DNA of 64,000 nucleotides from Notamacropus eugenii (GCF_028372415.1 NC_092874.1:335500651-335564650); one strand, 5' to 3'; positions 26,001 through 40,960 are shown, counted from the first letter of the stretch. A program made the numbers and translations. The notes: generated by a model not told the origin, from the letters alone.

Positions 26001-28130
26001 CTACTGCCAAAGTTGCTGGTTAAGACTCTACTACTCATTGGACACTATCAGCCTTGGGGTAGGAACAGAGGAGACAGGGAACCCCAATCATCAACAAATT
26101 TGTTAGGTTATCTGACTTCTGTGCTAACACTTGTTGAAAACTTCCCTCTCCAACGTTACCAATGATCCAATGATTTTTTTCTCACTCTTTATCTTTCTTG
26201 ATTACTCTGTAATATTTGACCCCATTGACCACTCTCTCCTAAACTAGAGATTCTTAACTCTTTTGGTGTCATGGATTCTCTGGTAGTATGATGAAACTTA
26301 TGAGCCCCTTCTCACAATAATGTTTTTAAATAAATAAAGGAATTCCTAAGTTCAATTAGAAGCTGGTGAAAATAAAGATAGATATTTTTTCCCATTCAGT
26401 TTCATAGACCCTCCCTGCCCTCCTCAGTTCCTTTTTCATTTGTGCCTAGCATGGTGCCTGGGATATATAGTATGTACTCAGTAAATGCTTGTCAAATATA
26501 TGAAAACAAAGCAAACAAACAAACAAACCCCAAGAGTAAATGAACAGGAAAAGTCAAAAGAAAGGGATGTATAATTAGTCCATACCCAGGCAAAAGTGCA
26601 GAACTCAACCTGTGGGTGCCCAGGGAGGACCAGGGAACCAAGTCCAGAAAGGTGGGGTGGAGCCAACCTGAGAAGCCCTTAGAGTATGGATTCTATTTCG
26701 TGAGCAATACAGTCACTAATTCAAAATTAAGCTGTAGGACAGCCACAATTGGTAATATTTGTGATCCCATCCCAGAAGAAAAAAGGAAAAAGACATCTTC
26801 AGGATCCTTCCAATCAGTGGGCTTCTTCCAAGAACCCTACCCTGGCCCACCTTCCCCCTCCCTAATTCCTGGAGATGCTATCTGGCATCTGAACAAATAG
26901 GCTGATCATTGACCTTCTCACTGAAAGAATCATTAGAGAAGGAAAGGAAATGCTCTGAAGGGACCTTCTTTGGCTGAGGGAGGAAGACTGGGAATCACTA
27001 ACTCTCCTCTTGTACCTCTTTGCAAAATTGTAATGATGCTTAAATTTGTCCCTGAGGGCTCTCATTTCTTCCTCTGGATCTTTTCCCTCTTTTTCAGAGC
27101 CCTTCCTCACCTTCAGACCCTACTAGTCCTCAAGGTATTTAGAGATTCCTCCAGAGAGAGAAACAGTCTCATTGACATTGAGATGTTGGAGACTGAATGA
27201 GTTTCCCTCAAAGGGCTTTGTATTGTAAAAAAAAAAAAAAAAAGAATGTGGAAAGGGTAGGACTTTAACCTTGAAGGATGAACCGAACCTGGTGGAGGAG
27301 ATACCTTGGGGAAGGGGGTGGGGCTTTCCTCTGCCTTTCAGTTCCTCTCAGTTCACAGCTCTCTAGTTGATTATTTATTGTGCTTATGTTTGAGGCGGTG
27401 ATTTAGTTCAGTTTCAGTTCCTATCATTTAACAAACATATGCTATGTGAATGAAAGGTACAGTAGAAAGAGGGCTAGATTTAGATTCAAAAGACCTGGGT
27501 TGAAATCCTGCCTCTCTCAACAGGTCCCCCTGTGACCTTAGGCAAATTATTTCACCTCTCTAAACCTCCTCTCTAAAATGAAGAGGCTGGACTACATGAC
27601 ATCTAAGGTCCCTTCCAGCCCTAAATCTATGATGCTATCAATGCCCTAGACTAGAGATAATTTCAGTATCATGGTCTTGTTTCCCTCTGCTTGAGTGGGA
27701 TGGGAAATTCCTCTTATGGAATCTCCGCCTCTTTCATTACAGTCTTAGAAAGTTTCCTAGAGCTCTGAGAAACTAAATCACTTGCCCATGGTCACACAGA
27801 GTGTATAAGAGGGGGTTTTCCTGATTCTGTCAGCCTATATCAATATCTATTACACCAAAGAATATGTTTAGCTCAGTCCAATTCAAATTGAGTCTCTAAG
27901 GACTTTGTTCTATTTTAATTTTGATTCCATTAAAAATCCATTTGATTATATTTGAAAGAGGTTAGCTTTCTATATTGGAAAGAGCATGGGGTTCAGAAGA
28001 GACCCAGGTTCTTGTCATACTTGTTCCTGGCCTGGGATCTGTCCTTGGTCCTGACTCTTCCATGGACTATTCAAGTCTTCCTCATTCTGGGCTTTTGTTT
28101 CTTGAGTTAGACTAGGGCAAGGCTCCTTAG

Positions 28131-28178
<48 letters not shown>

Positions 28179-31100
28179 CCTCCCTCCCTCGCTCCCTCCC
28201 TTCCTCCTCTCTAGCAGTCTAGCGAAACTATGAACCCCTTCTTAGAATAATGTTTTTAAATGCATAAAATAGATTACAAAAGAAGCCAATTCTAATGAAA
28301 TACAATTATCAAACTATTTAAAATCAGGTTTGTGGACCACAGATTAAGAAGTTGTATAGTCCAGCCTCCTCATTTTATTGCCTAGATGATCTCCAAAGTC
28401 CCTTCTAGTTTTCATGTTATATTATGTTGCTGGGAGCTTGAGAAGGGGCTGAGAATTGTTCTGCTTTTAGGGTCAGAGCTCAATTGCACAAGCAACATAA
28501 GATAGTGGAGAAGAAGCTGGCCTCAAGGCAAGAAGGCGTAGGTTGTGTCCCACCTTTGACGCATACTGGCTATGTAACCTTGGGCAAATTGCCTAACCTC
28601 TCAGTGCTCTGGGCAACTCTCTAAGATTATAAATTGCCAAGAAAGTGTCAACCTGTGGCACTTTTCATCCAGTGGAATCACAGATCTGAGCTCTCTCTAT
28701 CCCTAGTTCAGGTGAGGTCTAGCACCTCCTTGCTTCTTCTGCCTAGGTTTGTATCTTCAGCTCCTTAGTAAAGCTTTGTGAAAGGATAGATCAGGATAAG
28801 AGGAAGACATGCCCAAGGATCCCTGAGAAGTCTCCTGCTATAGCCACAAGGGGAATGGGAGGGGAGATATATTTTGAGAGGAGAGAACTCTTTCTTCTCC
28901 TGACTCTTTCCAAGTGAGGGGGAGGGAAAGTAGGGAGACAGATACAGTCACAAACTGGTTAGTCCCAAGGAAAGTGGAGGATAGCCTTGTGCAAAAGTTC
29001 AGGGACAGGAGAAAAAGTGCATCATGTGAGAGGAAGAAGGTTCTTTAACTGAATTGTAGCCTATGTGAAGGGGAATAATGCTGAATAAGGCTGGAAAGAT
29101 AGGTTGGAGCCAGATTGTGACAGGCCTTAAGGGCCAAATAAAGGAGTTTGGCTTAGAGGTAATAGGGAGCCACTTAAGTAATCAGTTGACATGGTCAGAC
29201 CTGTGCTTTAGGAAAATCACATTGGTAGCTCTGTGGAGATGTACTTATTATTATTAGAGTATGCCTTTAGAAGTGGGGTGGGGATGGGTTTGACTGATGG
29301 GTTTTATGAGAGCTTTTTCTCCTGAGGAGAAGGAAGATTCCATATAGCTGAGACAGCAGTGGAGAAAGAGGTAAGGTGGGAGGAGACTTCCAAGAGAGTT
29401 AAATATAAGTTTGGTAGAGCTTCTACTCCAGTAGCTCTCAAACTTTTTGTTTTTGTTCTACAGTATTACTCTTTGCTGAGGACACATTTAAGCATATACA
29501 CGTGAATGCAAATGTCATTCCACACAACCAATGGCATAACTAGGCCAAGTGAGGAACGCCCTTTGGGAACCTGGACAAAGAAGGCCAAGGAAGGGAATAG
29601 CAACTTCTTGAGGATAGGAACTGTTTCAGTTTTTTATCTTTGTACCATCAGCGCCTAGCACATAGTACTTAATAAATGCTTGTTGAATTGAGAAAGGAAA
29701 TTTGTGGGTGGAGGGGAGTAGTAAATAACCATTAAGCATAGTGCAATGTTGACAGGGATTGCAAAAGCTTGTGAGCAGAACCTTCAGAAAACCTTCCAGT
29801 TTGGTGGCCGAACTGAGCTTCCCAGCAACATGGAGTTGAGGGCCATATTGGTAAGCTTGGAGGTGTGAAGGGAGGGAGAGATGGGAGAAATGTAGGTGGG
29901 GGCTCCTCCTCCAGCCTAGCTCAGGACATATCCTGGATTAGTCTCCAGGTGTCATCAGGCAGCAGAGTTGCCACCCAGGCCTGATCTAGGGAGGCTGATC
30001 ACTTAGCTGATCACATCAATCACCCAGTCTATACCAAGTTCCTACTGTGAACAGCCCTGCACAGGCACATAAAAGTACAGAATCTAGTTCTTACCCTGAA
30101 GGGACTTGTAGTAAAATTGGAAAGACTCATGCATATGAAGTAGTTGGGGAGCAACTTAGAACAGTATATGGTCAAGTGCCAAGATAAGTGAGACCAGTAC
30201 TAAATACTTTAGAAGTCCAAAAGAAAATAATCATATATCCTAGAACCATCAGAAACCTTCCTCAAAAAGGTGGCTTGGAAAGAAGTATGGTCCTTCACTG
30301 GAACTCTGGGATAAGTCATCTTACCCAGGTACTCCTACTTTGACATGGCTAAGTCACCCCCATGGCTCCCAGTACTCTCAATAAAAAGAGCTCCTGAGGA
30401 AGAAAAAGGAAATGAGATTCCAGAATCACAGAATTTTAGAGTTGGAAGGGATCTTAGAAACCTTCTAGTCCAACTCATATCTTTAAGGAATTGCCACTAG
30501 GACATATCCAAAAGTGGCCCTGCAGTCTCTTGTAGACCTCCAATGAGAGAGAACCCACCACTTCCCAAGGTTCTACTTTGGGATAGCTGTAATTGGACAG
30601 TTGTAAAAGGAAGTCTTTCCTGACATCAAGATGAGATTTGCCTCTCTGCAACTTCTATCTACTTCCCATGTTTCTGCCCTTCCAAGAGCCACCGCCTTTG
30701 AATCTTCCCCACCTCCACAATCATTCCTTCCTCACCCACAGGCTGGCCGTAGTTCCAAGAGGCAACTGTTTCTCCTTCCTGGAGGGCTTGAACGTCACCT
30801 GAAGATCAAGACCTGCACGGTAAAGAGATAACCAGGCCCCAAACCTATCTGATGTTGGTAGAGATGTAGCCCTTTGCTCCCCCAGATCAGATACACAGAT
30901 GAAGGTTTCCCAGAAGACCTCACCTGATTCTATGAATGGAAAGATTTGAGGGCATGAGAATAGCAGGCAACATGTATTGCTAGGCTTATTTCACATATTC
31001 TTCTTACCTACTCTACCATCCAGAGTCCAGTCAATCTAGCATCCTTGCCATATTCTCCATGCCTCTGTTCAGGTTATCCCCTCCCCTGGGGGCGTTCCCT

Positions 31101-34100
31101 ACAAGGAATGCCTTCCCTCCTCACTTCCCCCGCTTAGAATCCCTAACTTCCTTCAAAGCTCAGCTCAAACATCGCTTTCTACATGAATTGCTTCCTGATC
31201 TCCTCAGTTCCTAGCGCTCCCCCCATAAAACTAACCTGGATGTACTTTAGTCCCCCAGTAGAATGTTAAGTGTTGTAAGAGTAAGGACTCTTTCACCTAT
31301 TCCCCAAACCCAACAGAGTGCTTGGCCCACAGTGGGTACTTAATGTTATTGGTATCTGGGATACTCAAGGTGGTCTTCCATGACCCCTTCTATGTCTTCC
31401 CCACAAAGGAACCCTTCCCTCAGGGATCTCATTCAAAAGAGGCTAGCCCTCTGGCGCTACCCTCTTTCAGCTTTCCTGATAGGTATCTGACTAGCAGGGC
31501 GTAACTATTCATTTGCTTCTCTAATGGGGATTGTCTCTCCAGGTGGCCCTAGACGTGGTTTCAGAGATCTGTATTGAAATGGGTCTAACAAGGGCTGAGG
31601 CTGTCAGTGAATATGTGATCTTTGCTGTCACCAACCAAGGTACGAGGCCAAGGCAAAAAGGGGAAAAGCCCCCTCAGCAAGGCTGCCCTCACCTGATTCT
31701 CCACACTTTATCCCCCCAGGGCCCCTGATGGTCAGCTCCTTCTCAGGAATCCTGCCTGGGGTGCAATAGGGTGGGGAGAGAAGGATTTGAACTAAGAGGT
31801 TTCCCCTCTCTGCTCTGAAGCCCTTGACATGGACATCCAGGATCTGGATCTAAGACCTAAGAACAGAAAGTATATCCCCCTGATGGTGTCTATGTATGAT
31901 CCTGTGTTCCCAAGACCACCTCCTAGGACTGAGTGGCAGGAGGCCTTAACATCCAAAACATCAGGGGAAAGGTTGGGCAAGAGGTTAGAAGATGATCCAG
32001 CAAGGGAAATCTCATGACTGGGGGACAGTGACTGTTTAGGGTCAAAAGCTAGTAAGTTAGTCCAGAGGTAGAATCTGAACTCAGATTTTCTTGGCTCCAA
32101 GTCTAGCACTCTTTCCTAAGCCATGATGTCTATATTTATAAACATAAACCAAAACCAAAATAACTGCACATGTGCATGCACACGCACACAGACAGAGGCT
32201 TACCCATACACTTCTTGTTATTGTTCAGTCATTTGGGTTGTATCCAACTCTCCATGACTCTATTTGGGGTTTTCTTGACAAAGATACTGGATTGACTTGC
32301 CATTTCTTCAGCTCATTTTATAAACAAGGAAACTGAGGCAAACAGGGTGAAGTGACTTGCCTAAGGTCACACAGCTAATAAGTGTCTGAAGCCAGATTTG
32401 AATTCAGATCTTCATGACTCCAGGCCAAGTGCACTTTCCACTGAAACACGTATACTATTAGCCTGTAAACTCCATGGGGGTAGAGATTATTAATCAACCA
32501 ACAAGCCTTTAGATATCTTATCTGAAGCAAATAGTGCTGAGAATGCAAATACAAAAATCCAATCTTCAAGATTAGCTAAACTTTGTCCCTCTACCAACAC
32601 CGGGCACAGGACTCTGCATGCAGTAGGTGCTTAATAAATCATAGCTGAATACATCATTAAAACCAGAGAAATAGACAAAGTTACATATGCCACCCATGTA
32701 CACCACACACCCACACACAAAGCTCCATTGCTCTGTGGTCTCCTTACCCAGGCCAGAACGTCTGTCCCTTGAGCCGACGGGACTACATTCTAGATGTAGC
32801 CTCAGAGATGGAGCAGGTGGACAGTGGCTATACATTCTGGTACCGGCGCATCCTGTGGACACAGCCTCTCAAATTTGAGAATGAGCTTTACGTCACCATG
32901 CACTACAGCCAGGTATGCCTGCCCATGCTACCCAGCTCTCAGCTGGGGTGGGATGGGGGTAGGGTGGGGAGGGAGGGAGACAGGAACTAAGAGACCAGTA
33001 TTTCCCTTTGGAATATTTGTTATTAGGGATCAGAGGCAGGGGGAGGGGACAAAGAAGAAAACTCTGTCTCTTAGTGTGTCTAAATAAACCTAGGCTTGTG
33101 TAATAAAAGATATTGCCCTTTTTATCTTTGGGAATGAGCTAGGTGACATTAGCTTATTCCTTTGGTGGGAGGAGGCAAAGATGGGTACAACTATATCTTT
33201 TATGAGAACTTTTTTCCCTGGGGAGAAGGAAGATGTCAGTATTTAGAGACTACTAGGTGAAACAGTGGATAGAGTGCCCAGCCTGGAGTCAGGAAGACTC
33301 GTCTTCATGAATTCAAGTCTGGTTTCAGATACTTAATAGCTGTGTGACCCTTGGCAAGTCACTTAACCCTGTTTGCCTCAGTTTCCTCAGCTGCAAAATG
33401 AGCTGTAGAAGGAAAAGGCAAACCACTCTAATATCTTTGCCAAGAAAACTCCAAATGGGGTCACAAAGAGTCAGACACAACTGAAAATGACTGAACCAAA
33501 GCATTCCAAAGTGTGAGGAAGATTCCCAAGACTCTAACCTGGGAGAGAATCATGCTGGGACAGACTCGAGCCAAAGATTTTTTTTAGGGGAGAGACAGAA
33601 CAGAAGTTATCTAGTGAGCCTAGGTAGTTTCTGTTAAACTACTCAGTTATTATACTTTTATTAGCATCATTTTAGATATTCTCACTTGCCTGCATTCCTC
33701 TTCTTGATCTCTGTGAATACTTTTCTTTTTCCTTGTGAATAAACACTAGAAACTTTGCTCTGTGACCTGACAGTGGGAAGAAGGGAAAAGGGAGATAGGT
33801 AGACGTGCTAACTGGCGTTAAGATGCACCAGCAACCACCGAAGGAGAATAAGTCATCCACTTGAGTGCTGCAGATCTCAAGCACATCAGGGAATTTGATA
33901 CAATGCCTCAGGTTGAGGTTTAAGGGCCCCTGTTGGTCATAAGTATAGCCTTTCTATTGTTATCCCAACTCTCCCCTCCATTCACGAGTTGGGCTCCCCA
34001 GAGGGCTGGTTAGCTACATCTCTTCCTCAGGGTTCTAGGGGTACCCTTGAGTGGGTAAGAGAGTGTCTTTCTAATGCTATCAGCTCAAGTCTCCATTTCC

Positions 34101-37100
34101 ATTCTGCCACTTAGAGCTAGTATCTGTCAACAGGCAATCACAACATTGGGAGATTTAAGTGAAAACCAGGTTTATTACAGAAATGAACATGCATAGGGGC
34201 CCCAAAGAGTACACAATTCTTACAGAAGTTTGCATATTTATGGCAGTACAGCAAAAAGAGGAGGAGAAAACAGGAAGGGGAATAATATGGGAGGGGAGAG
34301 ATGCAGTATGGTGGGAAAATGGACAAAACCACTCTCCACGGAAAGGAGCAAGACTATGGCAAAAGCCACATTCTTTTCCCTTGGGAACGGTGTGATATGA
34401 TATAATATGATATGATATGATATAATATGATATGATATGATATGATATATGATGTTATGCTTTGCAGATACATGGACCCTCCTATCTTCATAGTCTAGCT
34501 CAGGGGTGAGGAACCTGTGACCTCTAGACCACATGTGGCCTAAGGTCGTTGAGTGCAGCCTTTTTACTGAGTTCAAGTTTTACAGAACAAATCCGTTTAT
34601 TAAGGGGATTTATTCTGTGAAGTTTGGATTCAGTCAAAGGGCCACACTTGAGGACCTAGAGAGCTACATGTGACCTTGAGGATGAAGGTTCCCCACCCCT
34701 GACCTAGACTATGAACATAGAAGAGTCCATTTATCTGCATAGGATAATATATCATGTCCTATCACATCATATCAGCACAAGCAGTTTCTCAGCCTGGAAC
34801 AGATTGGTTGGCGCCTGTCTTGCCTCCCAAGGACCCACAGGGAGTACAGTTTGGGATGCAAACAACAAATTATGTCAGGTGGAGAAGGGTGGGGTAGGAT
34901 GGGCATTGTCCTTGACACATTCAGGACCTCCTACATGCTCTGGGTCCACTGTTCCTGGAAAATATGGCAACGCACACACACACATGTGCGCGCGCACACA
35001 CACACACAAACACCAAGTTTAGGGGATCCCTTAACAGCCCTTAATGTATCTTATCTATATTATTGTTTGACTGAGTGATTACTGCTGTACTATCACTTTA
35101 ACCAATTAAGATCGATAAGCTATCACAAAAGGATATTTACGAAGAAGATACACCAATAGAATTTACAAAGCATTTTTACTAAGACCAGGGGAGCATAATT
35201 TTGCTTCCACTATCTGGGCCCTTATCGCTTCTTTTGGTCTCTAGGGAAAGGGGATTCAAACTCAAAGCATTTGCTACAAAGCAAACCCTTCTAGGTCTCT
35301 AGCTGCTGAATAAACCACTCCCTTGCTTCAGGATGTAACGTCTGTTATCTGGCTGATCCTCTGCTGAGTTGGGTCAAACCCTGAGCATGTTGCACACAAA
35401 CTCTAGCATAAAGGCACCAGGTATTCATCACCAAGCATGGGTCTGTGCTTGGGAGAGGATGCCACTGGTACTGATGCTTCCTCTCTCTACCTACAGGCAT
35501 ATGGTAGGCTATTGGCTTGGTCACTAACAGGAAAAAGAGACGAAGGTCTACTCGTTGGAACCTTTCAGGTTCAGCAACCAATTGAAAGATCTCTTCTTCA
35601 CTACATAATATTCAGAGGGGAAATGGTCTTAGAGTACCTGCCAAAGTAAAAAATGGCACCCATATGCATGTCCAGAGGCAGGCTCATTGAACTTCCCTGT
35701 GCTCCAGGACCTGGGCCTTTGTTGGTCATTCCCACTTGAGATAAGGTTAAATCTAGCTCCCAGAGTTGGTATTCAGTGTCCCGCCCCAATCTATTCCCAA
35801 TCTACCTTTTCAGTTATTTGTTTATCTCTAACTACTCTCCTAGATGTCACTTATACACCACACAGATTATATTTATGGAACCTATGCATTCCAAGTTCAT
35901 TCTTAACCTCCATGCTTGTGCTCACATAGCTTCCCTTTATTAAGGATAACAATATCTGATGTTTATTTAGTGCTGAAAAATTTGTAAGGCACTTTGCCTA
36001 CTCTGGGTCATTTGAGCCTCACAACCTTATAGGAATAGCTACTTCGTTGCTTGTCCTTCATTCTCAAAGACGACCACAACATGAGGAAGATGACACCCTG
36101 ACATGCAAGTGAATTGGATTTAAGTGAGGCAGGGCTGTGCAAGCCTTACTTTTTCCTCCAGAGCTTCCTAGATCCAATGGCAAGGTATAGATCAGGATGA
36201 CTGAAGATGACATAGGTATAGGTAACAAGCCATTATGGTGTTATTATGTCCATTTCACAGATTAGAAAGCTGAGGCTCAGAGAGCGTAAGGGATTTGCTT
36301 ATGGCTACACTGCTAGTATATCAGAAGAAGGATCTGAACCCAGGTCTTCCTGACTCCAAGTCAGGTACACTACCTACCATACCACACTTCTTTTAATAGG
36401 CTTCCCTCTCATCTCTAAATCTCACCCTTTCAAAGTTCTGCTCAGATGTCACTTCCTTGCTGAAAGCGCTGTTCTCTCCCTATTCTGGGTTCCTACAGCC
36501 CTTAGACTTTACCACTCACTTTGGTACTTAATTCAATTCTGTTTGATATGATTCTCTAGTTTTTCCATAGGTGGATAAAGTAGCTCACAAAATAGTGTGC
36601 GTTTCCCTCATGATTCCCTATTCCTCTATTTCTAGGTTCTGCCTGACTATCTAAAGGGCCTCTTCAACAGCTTGCCCACTGAACAGCCCAGTGAACAGCA
36701 GACACAGCAGGTGTCCAAGTTGGCTGCCCTCCAGCATCGTGCCAAGGACAGCATCTATCTGCCCAGTGTGTAAGGACCCCTGCCCCTGCCCCACCTCCAC
36801 TCTCCAGATGATTCCATAACCATTCTCCCAGAGGTCTTCAAGTTCCAAGGAAAGTGAGAAAACCAGACAGGCAGGATGGAGGCTGAGAGTCTGAACTCTG
36901 GAATCCTAGAGCCAGCAGCTATAGCTACTTGAGACTCCACCTATCCATATCTTATCCAGTTCAACAGATTTTCCTTGGTTTGATCTCAGCCCTTTGTCAG
37001 GTAGTGATAATAGTAATTGCTAGCATTTGTAGAGTGCCTTAATGTTTGCAAAGCACATTTCAAACTGTAACTGGTTTTATCCTTACAACAACCCTAACAA

Positions 37101-38455
37101 TTAGGTGCTATTCTCAACCCCACTTTACAGTTGAGGAAACTGTGAGGCTAATGACTTGACCAGGTCATACAGCTAGTAAGGGTCCAAGACAAGATTTGAA
37201 CTCAAGTTTTCCTGACACCAAGATCAACACTCTATCCACTGCATCACCTTGCTGCTATAAAAATCATTTTTGTCTGTGAGCCTCAGTTTCCTCATTTGTA
37301 TAATGACAGAATTGGACTAGATGGGTTCTAAAATTCTTTCTGAGTCCCCTGGGGGTGGAGAGAGAAAGACTAGAAACTAGAGGAAGATGAGGCAGTCTTA
37401 GAAAAGGACCGAATGACTGAGGAGAAAAGAGGCTTCAGAACAAAAATCTCTCCCTAGTAATGTATCCACACAAATCCTGGGCACAAATACTTTTACATTT
37501 ATAATACAGTTTAAGATCCTTCTTTTGCCTCCTTTTGTATCCCTAGTAGTCAACAGTGAACAGTGCCTGGCACATAGTAGGTACTAAATGTTTACTGATT
37601 CATTGTTTATTGATTGATTGACTATAGAAATCTCTAAAACTCTTCAAATCACCCAGGAGGAAGTAGAGATGTTGTTTTTTTAATTGCCGATGCCCAGTAA
37701 GGGAAAGAGGCCACCTGTGGTCAAATGTCAAGTGGAGTGGAGAATAGGGAACAGCAGTGACACAGTAAGATAATATGATATTCCCAACATGTACTTGGTC
37801 AATAAATATTTATCCAGCATCCACTCTGTGCCTGGCACTGTGGTTATTACGGTGATTGATTTGTATAAATTAAGCTTCCTCAAGTAATGGTGATACGTCA
37901 TGACGATATTATTCCTTAATCCATTTCCGTTTTTTTCTCAGTGTGAACATCTTGCTGAAATTGGTCCTCAGAGCTGCCTCAATGAGGCAATATATTCTGG
38001 AAATATATGTTCTGGAAAAACGAAGATAAAAACAAAACAGCCCCAACCCTCAAAGACCCTGTGGCAGGGATAGGGAGAGGAGGAATATAAAACTGTACAG
38101 TTAGGAGTACATACAAGCTATATATAAAATAAATTCAAAATAATTTGGTAATTAGCAGCTGGGGGCACCATGAGTGGCCTCATCTAGGAGGTGGCGTTTG
38201 AGCTGAGTTCTGAAGGAAACTGGAGATTCGAAGAGGTGGGAGAATGAGGCAATGCATTCCAGGTCTGAGGACAGCTTGTTCAGAGGCACAGGAGGTTGTA
38301 TGTCATCATCAAGCATTGTTTGAGAACCTGTGCTAAAATGCTGGGGTTAAAAAGACAAAAGCAAAATCATCCCTGTCTTCAGGAAGCTTATATTCTAACA
38401 AGGCTGGCAGCGTGTATGTCAGAGCTGAGGAGAAGAGGGGAGGGAGGGAGGGAGG

Positions 38456-38495
<40 letters not shown>

Positions 38496-38777
38496 GAGAG
38501 AGACAGAGAGAGACAGAGAGAGACAGAGAGACAGAGAGAGACAGAGAGACAGAGACAGAGAGAGACAGAGAGAGACAGAGACAGAGAGAGACAGAGTGAG
38601 ACAGAGAGACAGAGACAGAGACAGAGAGAATGAGAGAGACAGAGAGATGAAAAAGAATGAGAGAGAAAGAAGATTAGAGAGGAGAGAGAGAAGATGAGAG
38701 AATGAGAGAGAAGATAGAAGATGAGAGAGAAGGAGAATGAGAGAGAGAGAACAGGAGAGAAGAGAGAGAGAGAGAAG

Positions 38778-38815
<38 letters not shown>

Positions 38816-40841
38816 GAGAGAGCATTCAAGGAGTGGAGGATAGCCAGTGGAAAGATATGGAGACAGGATGGGGTATCTTATATAAAGAACAATAAGCAAA
38901 CCAGTATAGCTAGGCTATAAAATTCATGAAAAAGAGTGATGTGTAAGAAGATGGTAAGAAGAGGGGGGTCCAGTCTATAAAAGCGTTAAGCATTAGAGGA
39001 GTTTATATAGCATCCTAGAGATAACAGTGAGCCACTGGAGTTAAGTGAGCAGGAGTCAGACCTATGCTTTAGAAAAAAATCACTTTGGCAGCTGCCTGGG
39101 GTATGGATTGGAATATAGAGAGACATAAGGCAGGGAAACCAATAAGTAGCTTATTATATTATAATAATCTAGATGAGGAGTAAGGAGGGACTGAAATAGT
39201 ATTGGTTCACTAAAGAGTCAAGATTGGGAAGGGAGGGGGTGTAGCCAGAGCAGAGGTGATGGCCTGGGAAAATACTAGTGGTTGGATAATTGGAGATCAT
39301 GGTGAGGATGAATAGATTACAGGAGGAATAAGGAGAGTGATGGAATGATAGATTATAATCAGATCTAGGAATTTTATTTTTCTCCCATCCCATGCATTTT
39401 GAGATGCAAGAGTGAGTTTCTGAGTCCACCTTCAGTGGTTCTTCAAAGGAAGACCACCATGGTCCCAAGGGTGATGGTCACTCTTCCACTCACACTGATC
39501 TCTCACAGCCCATGCACAACTCACCACACCCTAAATTCCTGTGCTTCTGCTTCTGCCTGTAGCCGTGAAGCCCAGGAGTACATCCCATCCCAGTTCTATC
39601 GCACGTTGAAGGGTCAGGCCTGGCTGAACTTGGTGATCCAGCACATGCAGCAGATCCAGGCCCTGAGTCCCCATCAGGCCAGGGCGCAGTTCCTTGGTAA
39701 GAAAAAAGAAGGACAGCAAGTCCAGGTTTGAATAGTGATACCCCTAAGTGAGCCAAGAATGCAGTCATAGGTTGAGACCTAATTCTTGTCCCAGACTGAG
39801 CTCCAATCCCAATCATAGACTGAGGACCCTGATCCTAGCACCAGCTCTAATGCCAACCACAGACTGAGCCCTGGGGCCCAGCACAGACTGAACCCTTGAG
39901 TTACTTACCTACGTCCCAAATGGTGAGAAATTGTAGGTGAGGCAATATCTCTCAATAAGCATTTATTAAGCACCTACTATGTACCAGGTACCATGCTAAG
40001 CACTAGATGACACAGTGATACAGTCACAGGTTACTGGTTGTCAAGGGCTTGCTCTGCCTGACACATCACCTCAGCCAACCTAGGAGATGGTGACAAGCCC
40101 TAGTCCTAGGGTGTCATTGGTGCACTATGTCATGTTGCATGACTAGTGACACCAATGGGAACACAACCTAAAAATATACAAGGGCATCCCCAAAACTATT
40201 AGCACTTAAAGCTACACCAAGATTTGTGGGACACTCTGATATAACTTCTTCTTGGTGAGTCACCCTGTAGACTCATGGTGCTAAGTAGATGCAGTATTGC
40301 AACCTAGAGATCCCTTTTAATGAACAGGTTCAGCTATTATGTTCCAGACATTGATATAGTAATGGGTCAGAAAAGACCCATAGTCATATAGTCACACATA
40401 CATGAATCTACCTCTATGGTGAGATCTATCTTCTGGCTGCAGCTAGTATGTCCTAGGCAGATACCCCCTCCCCCTACATATATACTCTTCTTGTCCCTCC
40501 TCCTTGGATGCTGGTGATCATGGACATGGCTCTCTCACATTTCTATCCACAGGGCTCCTCAGTGCCTATCCCATGTTCGGTTCCTCCTTCTTCTTCATCC
40601 AGAGTTGCAGCAACAACACTGTGCTCACACCCTGCATCCTGGCTGTCAACCAGAATGGTCTCAACTTCCTCAATAAGGAAACTCATGTGAGCTGGGGCCT
40701 CAGGTCATAGAGGGATGGAGGAGAGAGAAGGGCCCCAAATGAGCTACATGATTCCTGACCCTTAAGTAGAGGGATTAGGATTAAGTTAAACTGCTTCTGT
40801 CAGAAATGATGAAATATTACTACTACTACTACCACCACCAT

Positions 40842-40909
<68 letters not shown>

Positions 40910-40910
40910 T

Positions 40911-40960
<50 letters not shown>

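Noticed and set aside
33501-35935. A complete endogenous retrovirus in this intron
   Set aside because: Some LTR-like signals occur, but no paired LTRs or recognisable gag, pol or env segments were found; only a weak remnant call is kept.
38296-38899. Long frames rich in Arg/Glu or Ser/Leu
   Set aside because: Translations of the GA/TC repeat, not genes.
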